Notes: a model not told the origin generated them from the letters alone. A DNA stretch of 64,000 bases from Flavobacterium poyangense (GCF_011751075.1 NZ_JAALLN010000019.1:1-64000), one strand, 5' to 3'; numbered from the stretch's first letter, positions 35,784 to 45,104 are shown. Made by a program: numbers and translations.

Positions 35784-35816
35784 TGTTAATGATTTTTTTT
35801 AATAAAATTCTATGAA

Positions 35817-35838
35817 AGATGCTTAGGCATCTTTTTTT
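35817..35838 (+). terminator. Terminator of the XRE gene
   Basis: Arms agatgc and gcatct with a 4-base loop are followed by seven T, about 35 bp after the XRE stop. Confidence 0.8.
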
Positions 35839-35941
35839 ATGCTTAATAAAATTTAAAACAGGTATTTATACGGTGGCCTTTTCATTTTTAAATGGATTAT
35901 TTTGCTTGATAGATTATGGAAAGCCGTAAAATAAAACAAAA

Positions 35942-36011
35942 GCGGCTTTGTATGTTTGAGTATTAAAATTTTTACCATGGCAAAGCCAAATAAAATAGAA
36001 CTTATTTAAGC
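35942..36011. repeat. Possible cassette-junction palindrome, copy A (weak)
   Basis: Arms ggctttg and caaagcc are separated by about 34 bp and followed by an A/T-rich tail ending ttatttaagc. Its right half resembles copies B and C (ggctttgta..., ggcaaagccaaataa...), but less closely. It lies 60 bp before the metallopeptidase gene. Confidence 0.35.
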
Positions 36012-36071
36012 AATTTTATTACTTAAACAAGTAACTTGTGAGACACTTTGGAAATACTAAATTAAAATAAA

Positions 36072-37064
36072 ATGAATTTTTACATCGAAAAATCTAAAGA
36101 AATAGTAGAAAAAACCAACGTATCAATTTCCGATATTTTAAAATTGGAAGACCGCCAGGACCAAGATATTTATCTAAATCTTTTCAAATTTTGCTATGAG
36201 AATTTAAAAGTAAATGGTCGTAAATTCGGTATTGAACCTTCTTTTTTTTTCTTTTATGACAAAGAGAATCATGTAAATGCGGGTGCTACATGTAATAACG
36301 GAAACTACATAATTTACATCTCAAGTGCACTTGTACAAAAACTAAACGCTAGATTAAATGTCGAAAGAACAATTTTTGAAAATGAAAGGCTAAGTAACTA
36401 TTTAGAGTTATCAAAAAAGATATCAGTTTCCTTAGAAAACTTAATGTTTCAAAGCTCTATTCTTTTTACTTATTATCATGAACTAGCACATTTAATTCAA
36501 AAAAAAGAAGGGAACTTTTCATTAAATGAAATTTCTGAAAATCTACCGTTTTTTATTCCTGAAAAACATCTTTTAGAATACGATGCTGATTTGAATGGCT
36601 GTCAATTTGTTTTGTTTCACATAATGGAATATTTTGAAGAATTAGATAATCAAAATAAAAATTCAGAAAATTTAAAAAACTTACTTTCATTAGGTCTATC
36701 ATCAATATTAATTACTTTTCTCCTTTTCTTTAATAGAGAATTTGATGAAAATGACAAATATGTTGACGAGTTCTATCTAGACCAAAAAACACATCCACAT
36801 ACAATAATTAGAATTTCATATCTCATTCAGCATTTTCAAGGTGTAGCTCAAGAAAACGGGATTAATATTAATATTGCAGAATTATTAAAGGAGACATTTT
36901 TAATTAGTGAAATTTTCTTCAATTCAAATTCATTTGTCAAAAACTGTTTTGACATACTTAATGAGAACCTAAACGAAATCAATTATTATACAAATCTATT
37001 GTTCGATGAAGCAAATAAATTGGATTATTTAGTAATGCAAAAACACAATTTTTTTAATGAATAA
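36072..37064 (+). CDS. Zinc metallopeptidase of unknown family
   Basis: A 330-residue soluble protein. HELAH (residues 136-140, in YYHELAHLIQ) is followed 29 residues later by Glu169 in LLEYDADLNG, giving a gluzincin-like HExxH...E(x)DAD pattern. M48 peptidases and phage-exclusion Lit-type (U49) peptidases have similar arrangements, but no full family match is clear to me. There is no signal peptide, so it acts in the cytoplasm. It is AT-rich relative to the transfer genes, which suggests separate origin. It stands first of three genes with related intergenic palindromes, ahead of a Ppl-like ATPase and a PIN-like protein. Cleavage of a host factor after infection is one possible role. Confidence 0.65.
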   Translation: MNFYIEKSKEIVEKTNVSISDILKLEDRQDQDIYLNLFKFCYENLKVNGRKFGIEPSFFFFYDKENHVNAGATCNNGNYIIYISSALVQKLNARLNVERTIFENERLSNYLELSKKISVSLENLMFQSSILFTYYHELAHLIQKKEGNFSLNEISENLPFFIPEKHLLEYDADLNGCQFVLFHIMEYFEELDNQNKNSENLKNLLSLGLSSILITFLLFFNREFDENDKYVDEFYLDQKTHPHTIIRISYLIQHFQGVAQENGININIAELLKETFLISEIFFNSNSFVKNCFDILNENLNEINYYTNLLFDEANKLDYLVMQKHNFFNE

Positions 37065-37080
37065 AAAGTGATCGCACAAA

Positions 37081-37205
37081 AGCTACTAAAACGGAATTGG
37101 ACAATTGGTTTAATGTAAAGTTGGCTTTCAGTGTGGAGGATATGGCGAATCCGAAAATATGGCAGAATTAAGTCTAAACCCGCTGTAGTACGACGATTTT
37201 AGGCG
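37081..37205. repeat. Cassette-junction imperfect palindrome, copy B
   Basis: Starts 17 bp after the metallopeptidase stop. It contains ggaattggacaattggtttaa, then gttggctttc, atggcgaatcc and gaattaagtc. It aligns along its whole length with copy C (about two thirds identical by eye). Outer ggac/gtc and inner ggc/gcc elements are inverted. The rest of the gap to 37279 is without a gene. Confidence 0.55.
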
Positions 37206-37278
37206 ATATTTTAATGGAAAAATCGAATAATCAGGAATCAAACGAAATATTATAACATAGAATCAATAAAATCACAAT

Positions 37279-40257
37279 ATGAATAATAAAGGCTCTGAAT
37301 GGAAAAAATGGAACTTACATGTACATACAAAAGGAACAAATAAAAATGATCAATTTACATCAGCTACTCTAGATGTATTCTTTGATACATTCTTCAAATC
37401 TGCTTATTATAATCAAATAGAGGCAATTGGTATTACTGATTATTTCTCAATTGATAGGTACAAAGACGCTTTAAAATATATTTCGCAAATAGATACTAGA
37501 ATTGATAAAGATAATGGAACCAAAATATTTACAGAGCCTGAGATTGAGTTTATCAAAAACATCTTTTTATTTCCAAATGTTGAATTAAGAATGTTGCCAG
37601 CAACTGACAGAGGAAGATTGATAAACATACATTGTTTATTTAATCCTGACTATGTTGAACATCTCGAAAATGACTTTTTTGGCCATATTGAAAATCAAGA
37701 TGGAAAAAAAATGAATCGTCATGGATTAATTAATTATGGTCAGAGTTTAGATTCAACACTTTCAACAGATGATTTAAAATATAAAAAAGGAGTTGACAAT
37801 TTTGTAATTGACTTAAAAACATTAAAAAATGTTTTAGCCAAAAATAAGGATTTTCAAAATAATTGCATTTTGGTAGTAAGTAATTCAAATAATGACGGTG
37901 CTTCTGCCGTACAAAAACATTATGATTTATTTGAAAATGAAGAAGGTTCATTAGATGGATTGAGAAGTTCAATTTATAAAATATCACATTCTATTTTTTC
38001 TACAAATCCTAAAGATATCAAATATTTTTTGGGAAAAAGATTAGAAACAACTGACGGTTATAATGATGAAATCTATAAAAAAGAAGTTAATGAGGTAATT
38101 GAAAAAAGAGGTTCCTTAAAATCTTGTCTTGTAGGTTGTGATTCGCATACAGAATCAACTCTTTTTAATCGATATACTTGGATAAAAGGTAAATTAAATT
38201 TTGAAGGTTTACGCCAAATATGCTTTGAGCCAGAACAAAGGGTTAAAATTCAAAATTCCAAGCCTGATTTTAAAGAAGATAAAGTAATAATTGATAAGGT
38301 TAAATTTTTATCCGCTTCAAAAGCTTTCAGTGATAAGGAAATTCATTTAAATCAAAATTTAAATGTTATTATTGGTGGAAAGTCATCAGGTAAATCAATA
38401 CTTCTTTATTCAATTGCAAAAACTTTGTTACCTGATCAATCTGTTTTATTAAATGATAATGATGAAGAAAAATACGATCTAAAATCAGTAGTTTCTGATT
38501 TTAATTTTGAGATTACTTCCATGGCAGGAATTTCACAAAAAATGTATAGAGATTCGAATGAAAACTCAATAATTCCAGATATTAAGTACATTCCTCAAAA
38601 CTATTTAGTTAAACTAGCAGAACCAGACTTAAACAAAAAAGGAAAACCTTTAAATAAATTAGTTAGAGATTTAATTAATGAGGAAATAGATTCGAAAAGT
38701 AAATATGATAGTTTTATTAAAAATGTCAAGCAAATTGATAAAGACAGGGAGATATTAATTGAGAAATACTTTGAATTAATTGATGATACTAATATACTTG
38801 AAATTGATTTAAAGACTAAATCCAATAAAGAAGTATTAGAAACTAATATATCTACAAATACGAAAAAAGTTGAAGAACTTAATACAGAAGCAGGATTAAC
38901 GCCTGATGAAATAGAAAAATATAAGGTGGTTCAAGAAAGACAAATCTTGAATGAACAAAAAAGGTCTGATTATAAAGCTGATTATTTCCTCGCTAAAACT
39001 ACCATTAATGAAATAAAACAAGTAGTTGATAATTTACATGATAGTAAGGAAATTTTGTTAAATAGTTTTAAATTAGAATCTGTAAAGCAGAATTACAATG
39101 AAAAGTTAAATTCTATTAATTTACTGAGAGAAGTAATTAATGGATTAGTTGAAGAGCTGAAAATCGAATCAAGAGAAGATGATATTAAATATTTCGTTCA
39201 CGATAACATATTCAAAAGTGAAAGTGAAACAATTGATTCTGAAACCAAAATAATAAATGCAGAATTAGTCCCATTCAAAAGAAACGATGAAATTCAAAAA
39301 CAGATAGAAATTTTAAATGAATCCATTGCAAATGATAAAAAATTTCTTTTAGAAATTGAAACTCTGAATAAGCAAATTGCAGAGAAAAAAGTATCGATTC
39401 AAAAATGCCACGAAGACATTTTTGAATTATATGACAAATGTTATTTAGAATACACTCAGATAATTGATGAATTAAAAGAAAGAACTACTGAACTTGAAAA
39501 AGATGGATTAAAGATAGTAGGAATTGCTCAATTTAATTTTTCTAAATTATATAAGAACATGTACGATATCAGTGACGGAAGAAAAGCTTCTTATAATTCC
39601 TATACTGAAATTCTTAATCAAAAGAAAAAAGCGACTGCAAGCTTTCATTATGAGATAATCAAAAAAGAAATTGAAAAAATTTTCAACGATATCATGAGTG
39701 AAAATTATGCTATTTTACCAAGAATTGATAAGAAAAATTCAATCAAAGTTCTTTTAGAAGATTACTTCTTTGATTATTGGAAAATAACATACAAAAATGA
39801 CAAACTTGGAGAAATGTCAACAGGAAAGGCAAGTTTTGTTATTCTAATGTTAATAATCGGTTTAAGCAAATCTAAATCTCCGATCTTAATCGATCAACCA
39901 GAAGATAATTTAGATAATAGGTCTATAACAAGAGATTTGGTTAACTATTTAAAAAATAAGAAACTAGAACGACAAATAATTGTAGTAACCCACAATGCAA
40001 ACATTGTAGTTAATTCCGATGCGGAAAATGTTATAGTTGCAAATCAAAAAGGTCAAAATGATTCGGAGTCAACTAGTGAATTTCTTTTCGATTATATTAA
40101 TGGTGCAATTGAAGATACATTTCCAATAAACGAAACAGAAAAAGATTTACTTATATCTATGGGTATAAGAGAACATATTGCAGAAATTGTGGAAGGAGGT
40201 AAAGATGCTTTTATGCTTCGAGAAAAAAAATATCGATTCGAAAAAAATCTCTCCTAA
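37279..40257 (+). CDS. TrlF/Ppl-like PHP-domain ATPase
   Basis: A 992-residue protein. The N-terminal PHP domain has WNLHVHTKGT (residues 12-21), GITDYFS and a later VGCDSHTES. An SMC/RecF-like ATPase follows, with Walker A IGGKSSGKSILL (about 363-374), a long coiled-coil middle (about 460-740), and Walker B SPILIDQPEDNLDNRS then VTHNANI. This matches the TrlF family of AAA-like ATPases, and the plan of Ppl (PHP plus ATPase), reported as an anti-phage protein in the 2020 defence survey of Gao and colleagues. The PHP part is probably a metal-dependent phosphoesterase or nuclease gated by the ATPase. The flanking genes are a metallopeptidase and a PIN-like protein. Confidence 0.8.
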   Translation: MNNKGSEWKKWNLHVHTKGTNKNDQFTSATLDVFFDTFFKSAYYNQIEAIGITDYFSIDRYKDALKYISQIDTRIDKDNGTKIFTEPEIEFIKNIFLFPNVELRMLPATDRGRLINIHCLFNPDYVEHLENDFFGHIENQDGKKMNRHGLINYGQSLDSTLSTDDLKYKKGVDNFVIDLKTLKNVLAKNKDFQNNCILVVSNSNNDGASAVQKHYDLFENEEGSLDGLRSSIYKISHSIFSTNPKDIKYFLGKRLETTDGYNDEIYKKEVNEVIEKRGSLKSCLVGCDSHTESTLFNRYTWIKGKLNFEGLRQICFEPEQRVKIQNSKPDFKEDKVIIDKVKFLSASKAFSDKEIHLNQNLNVIIGGKSSGKSILLYSIAKTLLPDQSVLLNDNDEEKYDLKSVVSDFNFEITSMAGISQKMYRDSNENSIIPDIKYIPQNYLVKLAEPDLNKKGKPLNKLVRDLINEEIDSKSKYDSFIKNVKQIDKDREILIEKYFELIDDTNILEIDLKTKSNKEVLETNISTNTKKVEELNTEAGLTPDEIEKYKVVQERQILNEQKRSDYKADYFLAKTTINEIKQVVDNLHDSKEILLNSFKLESVKQNYNEKLNSINLLREVINGLVEELKIESREDDIKYFVHDNIFKSESETIDSETKIINAELVPFKRNDEIQKQIEILNESIANDKKFLLEIETLNKQIAEKKVSIQKCHEDIFELYDKCYLEYTQIIDELKERTTELEKDGLKIVGIAQFNFSKLYKNMYDISDGRKASYNSYTEILNQKKKATASFHYEIIKKEIEKIFNDIMSENYAILPRIDKKNSIKVLLEDYFFDYWKITYKNDKLGEMSTGKASFVILMLIIGLSKSKSPILIDQPEDNLDNRSITRDLVNYLKNKKLERQIIVVTHNANIVVNSDAENVIVANQKGQNDSESTSEFLFDYINGAIEDTFPINETEKDLLISMGIREHIAEIVEGGKDAFMLREKKYRFEKNLS

Positions 40258-40260
40258 GAC

Positions 40261-40387
40261 ACGCTAAAAGCAAATTGGACATTAGGCTTAATTTCAAGTT
40301 GCCTTTGTAGTAGGAAGATTCGGCAAATCCAAATAATGAGCTTAATTTAGTCCCATACCTGTAATTGTAACTGTAAAGTGATGAGCA
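40261..40387. repeat. Cassette-junction imperfect palindrome, copy C
   Basis: Starts 4 bp after the PHP-ATPase stop. It has caaattggacattaggctta, then gttgcctttg, cggcaaatcc and gcttaatttagtccc. Outer ggac/gtcc and inner ttgcc/ggcaa are inverted. It aligns with copy B in the same order and spacing. Confidence 0.55.
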
Positions 40388-40426
40388 AGCTTATCACAAA
40401 ATCAAGAATCTAAAACAATTTTATAA

Positions 40427-41815
40427 ATGATAAAGGTATATTTAGATTGGAATGTAATGGCTCAGATCAAGAATAATCAACATAATGAGCTGAGAGAAGT
40501 GTTTTTAGAAAATGATAAATTTTTTCTGCCTTATTCTACTTCACATATTGGAGATCTTTTATCAGGTTTAAAAGAAAATGAGACAATAAACGATTATATC
40601 AATTCGGATTTAGAATTTATTGGCAAATTAACTAAAAACAATTGTCTAATAAATACAGGAGCAGATATAGTTTTAGATCTCTATCAACCGCATGAATTAT
40701 TTAAAGAAAGAGCTGAGGAAAGAAATTTATTTAAGGATTTGAGTATTGATGGACTTGAAAAATTATTTGCAGAAGATGATGCAACTAAAGGAATTAGCTC
40801 CATCTTTTCAGAACTAATTAAAGCAATGCCCTTAGACAGTGCATTTAAAGAAGCTTTAAAAAATCCAGAAAGCGCAGAACAATTAGAAAAAATTTTCCCG
40901 GGATTAACTAATAATCCAACAATGGAAGGTTTTTTCAAAAGCTTCAGTGATATGAATATAGGATTAAATGAAGGTGAAAATTATAAAGAATTACGGCAAA
41001 TAGTTCAATCTGGAGTGGGAATTAATAGAGATAGTATTTTTAACACTGAAAATCCGTTAAAACTGATTGAGGATAAATATTCCAAATTAAATATTGATCA
41101 AAAGAAATATATTAATAATTCTAAGAATGCCCCTGATTGGTTTAATGAAATCTCAAATGAATATTTATTATTAGATATTCATGGTTATCAAGAAGACAAC
41201 GTTAATGTAAAAAAAGGCAGAAAAGAAACTTTTAAAAATACAACGGAAGATGCTTTTCATGCCGCTTTTGCTTCGACATGCAATTTTTATGTCGTAAATG
41301 ACAACAAATCTTACAATAAAACAAAACGAATATATGAGAAATTAGGAATAAATACATTTGTTTTTAAGCCTGCTGAATTTTTAAACTTTTACAATAAATA
41401 TCTAAATATTAATGACATTGGTTTTAATTTATCATACCCTTTGAGACTTTTGATAGATGGTGAATATTACGAAGAAAAAACAGAAAATGATAAATGGAAA
41501 ACATATTATTTCCCATATTTTTTATTTGATTTTTTTAATAAAATGACCGTAGTCACATCAAATAACAAAAGCGAAGATCCTATAATCGTACTTGGGCAAA
41601 TTAATTCAAAGCATTATAAAATTTATTCTATGGAAATAAAACGTTTAGTTAATAAAATAAGTGAATTACTTGGAACGGACATAGAAAATATTGGAGAGAT
41701 TAATTTTGATGAATTCCAGAAAGAAAAATGGATTGGAAGAAAATGGAAATTAAAAAATATTAGCTTTAGACTACAGAGACTTAATGGACATTTTCAATTT
41801 TATATTGATTTATGA
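40427..41815 (+). CDS. PIN-like nuclease domain protein
   Basis: A 462-residue soluble protein. It begins IKVYLDWNVMAQIKN, with Asp7 where PIN domains carry the first catalytic acid. It returns to the fold at TTEDAFHAAFASTCNFYVVNDNKSYNKTK and EKLGINTFVFKPAEFL (about residues 270-320), the usual C-terminal half with further Asp residues. The 200 residues in between are a large insertion, and the last 140 form a separate domain. PIN domains cut RNA in many toxins. It follows copy C of the palindrome after 40 bp. A toxin or effector role beside the PHP-ATPase is inferred, not shown. Confidence 0.65.
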   Translation: MIKVYLDWNVMAQIKNNQHNELREVFLENDKFFLPYSTSHIGDLLSGLKENETINDYINSDLEFIGKLTKNNCLINTGADIVLDLYQPHELFKERAEERNLFKDLSIDGLEKLFAEDDATKGISSIFSELIKAMPLDSAFKEALKNPESAEQLEKIFPGLTNNPTMEGFFKSFSDMNIGLNEGENYKELRQIVQSGVGINRDSIFNTENPLKLIEDKYSKLNIDQKKYINNSKNAPDWFNEISNEYLLLDIHGYQEDNVNVKKGRKETFKNTTEDAFHAAFASTCNFYVVNDNKSYNKTKRIYEKLGINTFVFKPAEFLNFYNKYLNINDIGFNLSYPLRLLIDGEYYEEKTENDKWKTYYFPYFLFDFFNKMTVVTSNNKSEDPIIVLGQINSKHYKIYSMEIKRLVNKISELLGTDIENIGEINFDEFQKEKWIGRKWKLKNISFRLQRLNGHFQFYIDL

Positions 41816-41847
41816 AAGATTAAGTAGTTATGCATTCATAAACTTTT

Positions 41848-41876
41848 ACAAAAAGCCCTTCAGATTCTGAAAGGCT
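41848..41876 (-). terminator. Terminator of the histone-like gene
   Basis: Arms around agcccttcag and ctgaaaggct with a short loop are followed on the minus strand by five T, 25 bp beyond the stop of the histone-like gene. Confidence 0.6.
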
Positions 41877-41900
41877 AATTTAGTAAAAGTAAGAATGAAT

Positions 41901-42077
41901 TTATTTTTTAGATTCTTCAATAGAAACTTTTCTAAACTCTTTTAAAAGTTTTTCAATTTCAAGTGATGATTTTCTTGCTCTAGCTCCGGCAGCTTTAACT
42001 CCTTTTTCAGCTAAAGCTTCAGATTCTGTTTTAAATGTTTCAATTTCAGCGTTGATTTTTGCAACTAGGTCTTTCAT
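41901..42077 (-). CDS. Histone H1-like (Hc1) small DNA-binding protein
   Basis: A 58-residue protein: MKDLVAKINAEIETFKTESE, then KGVKAAGARARKSSLEIEKL and a basic end EFRKVSIEESKK. It matches the small Hc1-like histone H1 family of Flavobacteria in length and sequence. It should bind DNA without sequence preference and compact it. It is too short to stand out in simple gene lists. Inside a mobile element it may act as a nucleoid-type silencer or stealth protein for AT-rich cargo, by analogy with H-NS-like proteins on plasmids. Confidence 0.85.
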   Translation of the reverse strand: MKDLVAKINAEIETFKTESEALAEKGVKAAGARARKSSLEIEKLLKEFRKVSIEESKK

Positions 42078-42154
42078 TATACAATTTTTTTAAATTAATC
42101 GGGCAAAAGTAAAATTTTGCCTTAAATGAAAACGGTATTATTATAAAAATATTT

Positions 42155-43828
42155 TCATGAATTCTCTTTTTTCAATTCCTTAAGGAAATAACTGAACGAA
42201 ATTCCTGTTTTTGAGTGGAATGCATTAGTAAACCGGGGAGTGGAAGTAAAACCGGCTTCCTCCGCCAGTGAGCCTATGGAGTAATTTCTATGCATGCTTG
42301 AGTTTTGGAGCAGTTCTACCAGATAATCGATTTTTAGGTCATTGATATAATCAGCAAAACGCTTGCCGCTGCGATGGTATATCACTTTTGAGAGGTATTT
42401 GCTGTTAGTATTAAACCGCACAGTTAAAGTGGCTAGTGTTGCCTCTTTGTGCAGGAATTTTTTGTCCCTTTCAAATTTTTCTAGGTGTCTTATTATCTGC
42501 TGTACAGTCTCCTGCGAAATATCGGTTATTTCGAATTTATCGGTTGCCTGATTCTGTAAGCTGCTCTGTTCATTTTTTTTCAGAAGCAGATCAAATTTGA
42601 TCTTATTGCGCTTTTTAGTTTCAAAATGGTTATAGGTCCCGTAAATGACAGCGGAGAACAGAACGACAACGACGCTGATCAAAATGACATCATAATATTT
42701 CGCTTTTACAAGCTGCTGCTGTATTTTTTCTTTTTCAAGCAGAATTTCCTTCGTGTCATATTCCTTGTGAATTTTGCCCATTAGGTACTTATTGGTATCT
42801 GTTAATATAGAATCTGCTTTTAAAAGCTGGTCTATATAATACAACTGGGATTTCAGGTTATTTTCTTTCTTGTAATATTTAATCATTAATTCAAAAACTT
42901 CTCTTAAATCCGGACGAATGTAACCTTTCTCAATAAATACTTTTTCCACCTTTTTAAAGTAAGGAACTGCTTTTGCCTGACGCTGTAGTTTCCAGTAGTT
43001 TTTTCCAATGTAAAAATTGGCGATTGATTCATTTGCAAATTCTGTCATGCTATTTAACTGCGGCATGACTTCCTGAAGCAATTGAATCGAAGTATGATAA
43101 TTATTTAGAAAGAACTGGTTGATTCCTTCGGAGTGCTTAAAAAATAATTCCATTTCTGGTATATTAAGCCGTTCACATTCTTTAATTCCAAATGCATTAG
43201 TTTCAGAGCATTTCCTGTAATCTCCAATCTTATTGTAACAAACACTAAGTGAATGCAGTGAATTTAAATAGGGGCGGGGCTGATTTTTTTTAAAATATTC
43301 AATGCATCCATTAAAAAGAGAAATAGCCTCATCATAGAAGCCGAGATAATATTTAATCTGAGCAATATGATATTTGGTTTTGTACATTAGGTAATCATTT
43401 TCGGTTTTGGAAATGCTTTCATTTGCTTTAATATAATAATCATAGGCTTTTACATAGTTTTTCTGGCTGTAATAGACTATTCCTTTGGATAGCTGAGCAG
43501 ATCCAATCAGTTCAGGACTTCTTGACTTTACAGCTGTCTGCACCATGCTGTCTGCGTATTTTAAACGGAGAGTCATAGGTGATTGATGCAGAATATTTTG
43601 ATATGCATTAACTAACTCTTCATGATTCTTTTCCCTTCGGGCTTTTCTTAAATAGGCATATAAATATGGAGATGCTTTCAGACTGTCATTTTTGTATTGA
43701 TAAATTTTATCATCCAGATATCCATAACTTTTAAAAATAAGGGAATCAGGAATTCTGTTCGGAGTATTCTGGGCAGTTAAAGATTTAATTAGAAATAGAA
43801 GCAGCAGTACCGATAAATTACATTTCAT
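42155..43828 (-). CDS. TPR/membrane/AraC-type transcriptional regulator
   Basis: A 557-residue protein. After a signal-like N-terminus (MKCNLSVLLLLFLIKSLTAQ) come TPR repeats (about residues 60-360). One transmembrane helix follows (YDVILISVVVVLFSAVIYGTY, about 380-400), and a C-terminal AraC/XylS helix-turn-helix has SIGSLAEEAGFTSTPRFTNAFHSKTG. This Flavobacteriaceae type senses something outside the inner membrane and controls genes directly from the membrane. It is divergent from the lipoprotein gene at 44162 across a 333-bp spacer with two palindromes, a likely target. Confidence 0.88.
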   Translation of the reverse strand: MKCNLSVLLLLFLIKSLTAQNTPNRIPDSLIFKSYGYLDDKIYQYKNDSLKASPYLYAYLRKARREKNHEELVNAYQNILHQSPMTLRLKYADSMVQTAVKSRSPELIGSAQLSKGIVYYSQKNYVKAYDYYIKANESISKTENDYLMYKTKYHIAQIKYYLGFYDEAISLFNGCIEYFKKNQPRPYLNSLHSLSVCYNKIGDYRKCSETNAFGIKECERLNIPEMELFFKHSEGINQFFLNNYHTSIQLLQEVMPQLNSMTEFANESIANFYIGKNYWKLQRQAKAVPYFKKVEKVFIEKGYIRPDLREVFELMIKYYKKENNLKSQLYYIDQLLKADSILTDTNKYLMGKIHKEYDTKEILLEKEKIQQQLVKAKYYDVILISVVVVLFSAVIYGTYNHFETKKRNKIKFDLLLKKNEQSSLQNQATDKFEITDISQETVQQIIRHLEKFERDKKFLHKEATLATLTVRFNTNSKYLSKVIYHRSGKRFADYINDLKIDYLVELLQNSSMHRNYSIGSLAEEAGFTSTPRFTNAFHSKTGISFSYFLKELKKENS

Positions 43829-44161
43829 AATATATAGAAATTTTGAGTTTATGCTCTGATGAAAGCATAAATCAGATTAATAAAAAAAAAATGTAGAAGT
43901 CGCTATAGAGCAACTTTCAAAAATAATGTAATTATTTGAATTTCAATATTTAATGTAAGAAAAATACATTATTGATTTCATGGAAATCGATAGTGGATTT
44001 TCCGAAAATCCACATACATGCACTTGATTTATGATTTTTTGCAATTTAGATTTGCCTTGAATTCAACAGCAAAAGATTCAGTAAAGTACTGAGCAAAAGT
44101 TCTGCTGGCCCGGGTAAAATGGACTGAGACAAGTTCTCAATTAACCAAACCATTTTACATT
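43829..44161. promoter_or_regulatory. Divergent promoter region
   Basis: 333 bp without a gene between the TPR/AraC regulator (-) and a lipoprotein gene (+). Two adjacent palindromes at 43974-44013 are described separately. The rest is AT-rich with no other clear structure. Confidence 0.5.
43974..44013. promoter_or_regulatory. Two adjacent palindromes, candidate operators
   Basis: gatttc-atg-gaaatc (43974-43988) and gtggatttt-ccg-aaaatccac (43993-44013) are both perfect, 4 bp apart. Their place midway between divergent genes, one of them a regulator, suits protein binding. They are not followed by T runs, so they are not simple terminators. Confidence 0.5.
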
Positions 44162-44767
44162 ATGAAAAATTTATTATTAACTGGTTTAATTATTTTATTA
44201 GGTTCATGTTCAAATGACGATTTTGACAATTCTGATTTAAGATTGGTTTCCAGCCAAGCAATCAGCAAAGAGAAAACTGCAGATTTTAAAAATGGGTCTG
44301 CTTTAGAGGAAAACTTTAAGGAAGTTCAGGCGGGAGATTACGTACTTCTAGTTCCTGCCCAATTAAAAGAAAAGATCATTTCAGTATTAAAAGCCCAACA
44401 TGGGCTAAATGAACTAAAGACTTTTGAGAAAAGCACTTCTGATTTAGATACAATTTCTTCTGCGGAGGATCCTTTCTCAGCATTATTTATAATTGTTGAT
44501 GAAAGTACACTGGGATCATCATTGAAACTTGATCTGAAGGGGTATATAGTCAATCTCGGAAATCTTCGCGGCCAGCAGTACCACATCGTGGATGATTTTA
44601 TAATTCAATACGAGATTTCAAAAAGACAGGATTCAACACTTCTAACAGATGAAAAGGAATCCATTTTATCTATTTCCTCAATTTCGGAAGCAGTTTTATT
44701 TAGTGAAAAGGACAGAAAGGACAGAGATTGGGAGACATCCACCACCAGTAGGAGTATCGGACATTAA
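44162..44767 (+). CDS. Hypothetical lipoprotein
   Basis: A 201-residue protein with lipobox LLGSC (Cys16) followed by SNDDFDN. The mature part is acidic, with no known domain. The C-terminus is charged (EKDRKDRDWETSTTS). It is divergent from the TPR/AraC regulator and is followed 79 bp later by a small membrane protein and then an AraC regulator, so it may be a sensed or sensing envelope component. No family is recognised. Confidence 0.65.
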   Translation: MKNLLLTGLIILLGSCSNDDFDNSDLRLVSSQAISKEKTADFKNGSALEENFKEVQAGDYVLLVPAQLKEKIISVLKAQHGLNELKTFEKSTSDLDTISSAEDPFSALFIIVDESTLGSSLKLDLKGYIVNLGNLRGQQYHIVDDFIIQYEISKRQDSTLLTDEKESILSISSISEAVLFSEKDRKDRDWETSTTSRSIGH

Positions 44768-44846
44768 TGATGTAACGACGTGATTGAAGTTGAATCACTT
44801 CCTGCTTTAATATAGTTGATTAATAATTTTCTAATCTATCTGATTT

Positions 44847-45077
44847 ATGAAAAAGAGAGCTTTGTTTTATATTTTATTGTTCCTTTTTAATCTTTGCAGC
44901 CTTTATTTTATAATGAAGCTTTTTGCTGCTGATCAGCTGGTTCAGTACGTACTTTACGAGGACAATATAATTGAGAGTCCGAGATTAACAGCGTATATTT
45001 TATACGTCTGCTGTTTGTCTAATTTATATTTCCAGTTTTTTACATGGATGGAATATTTTTTCAAGGATGAAATTTAA
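44847..45077 (+). CDS. Small membrane protein
   Basis: A 76-residue protein with two predicted membrane helices (FYILLFLFNLCSLYFIMKLF and AYILYVCCLSNLYFQFFTWM). No family is recognised. It lies 27 bp ahead of the AraC regulator and probably shares its transcript. Confidence 0.5.
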   Translation: MKKRALFYILLFLFNLCSLYFIMKLFAADQLVQYVLYEDNIIESPRLTAYILYVCCLSNLYFQFFTWMEYFFKDEI

Positions 45078-45104
45078 AAGGAGATCTAAACTAAAAGAGC
45101 AAAA

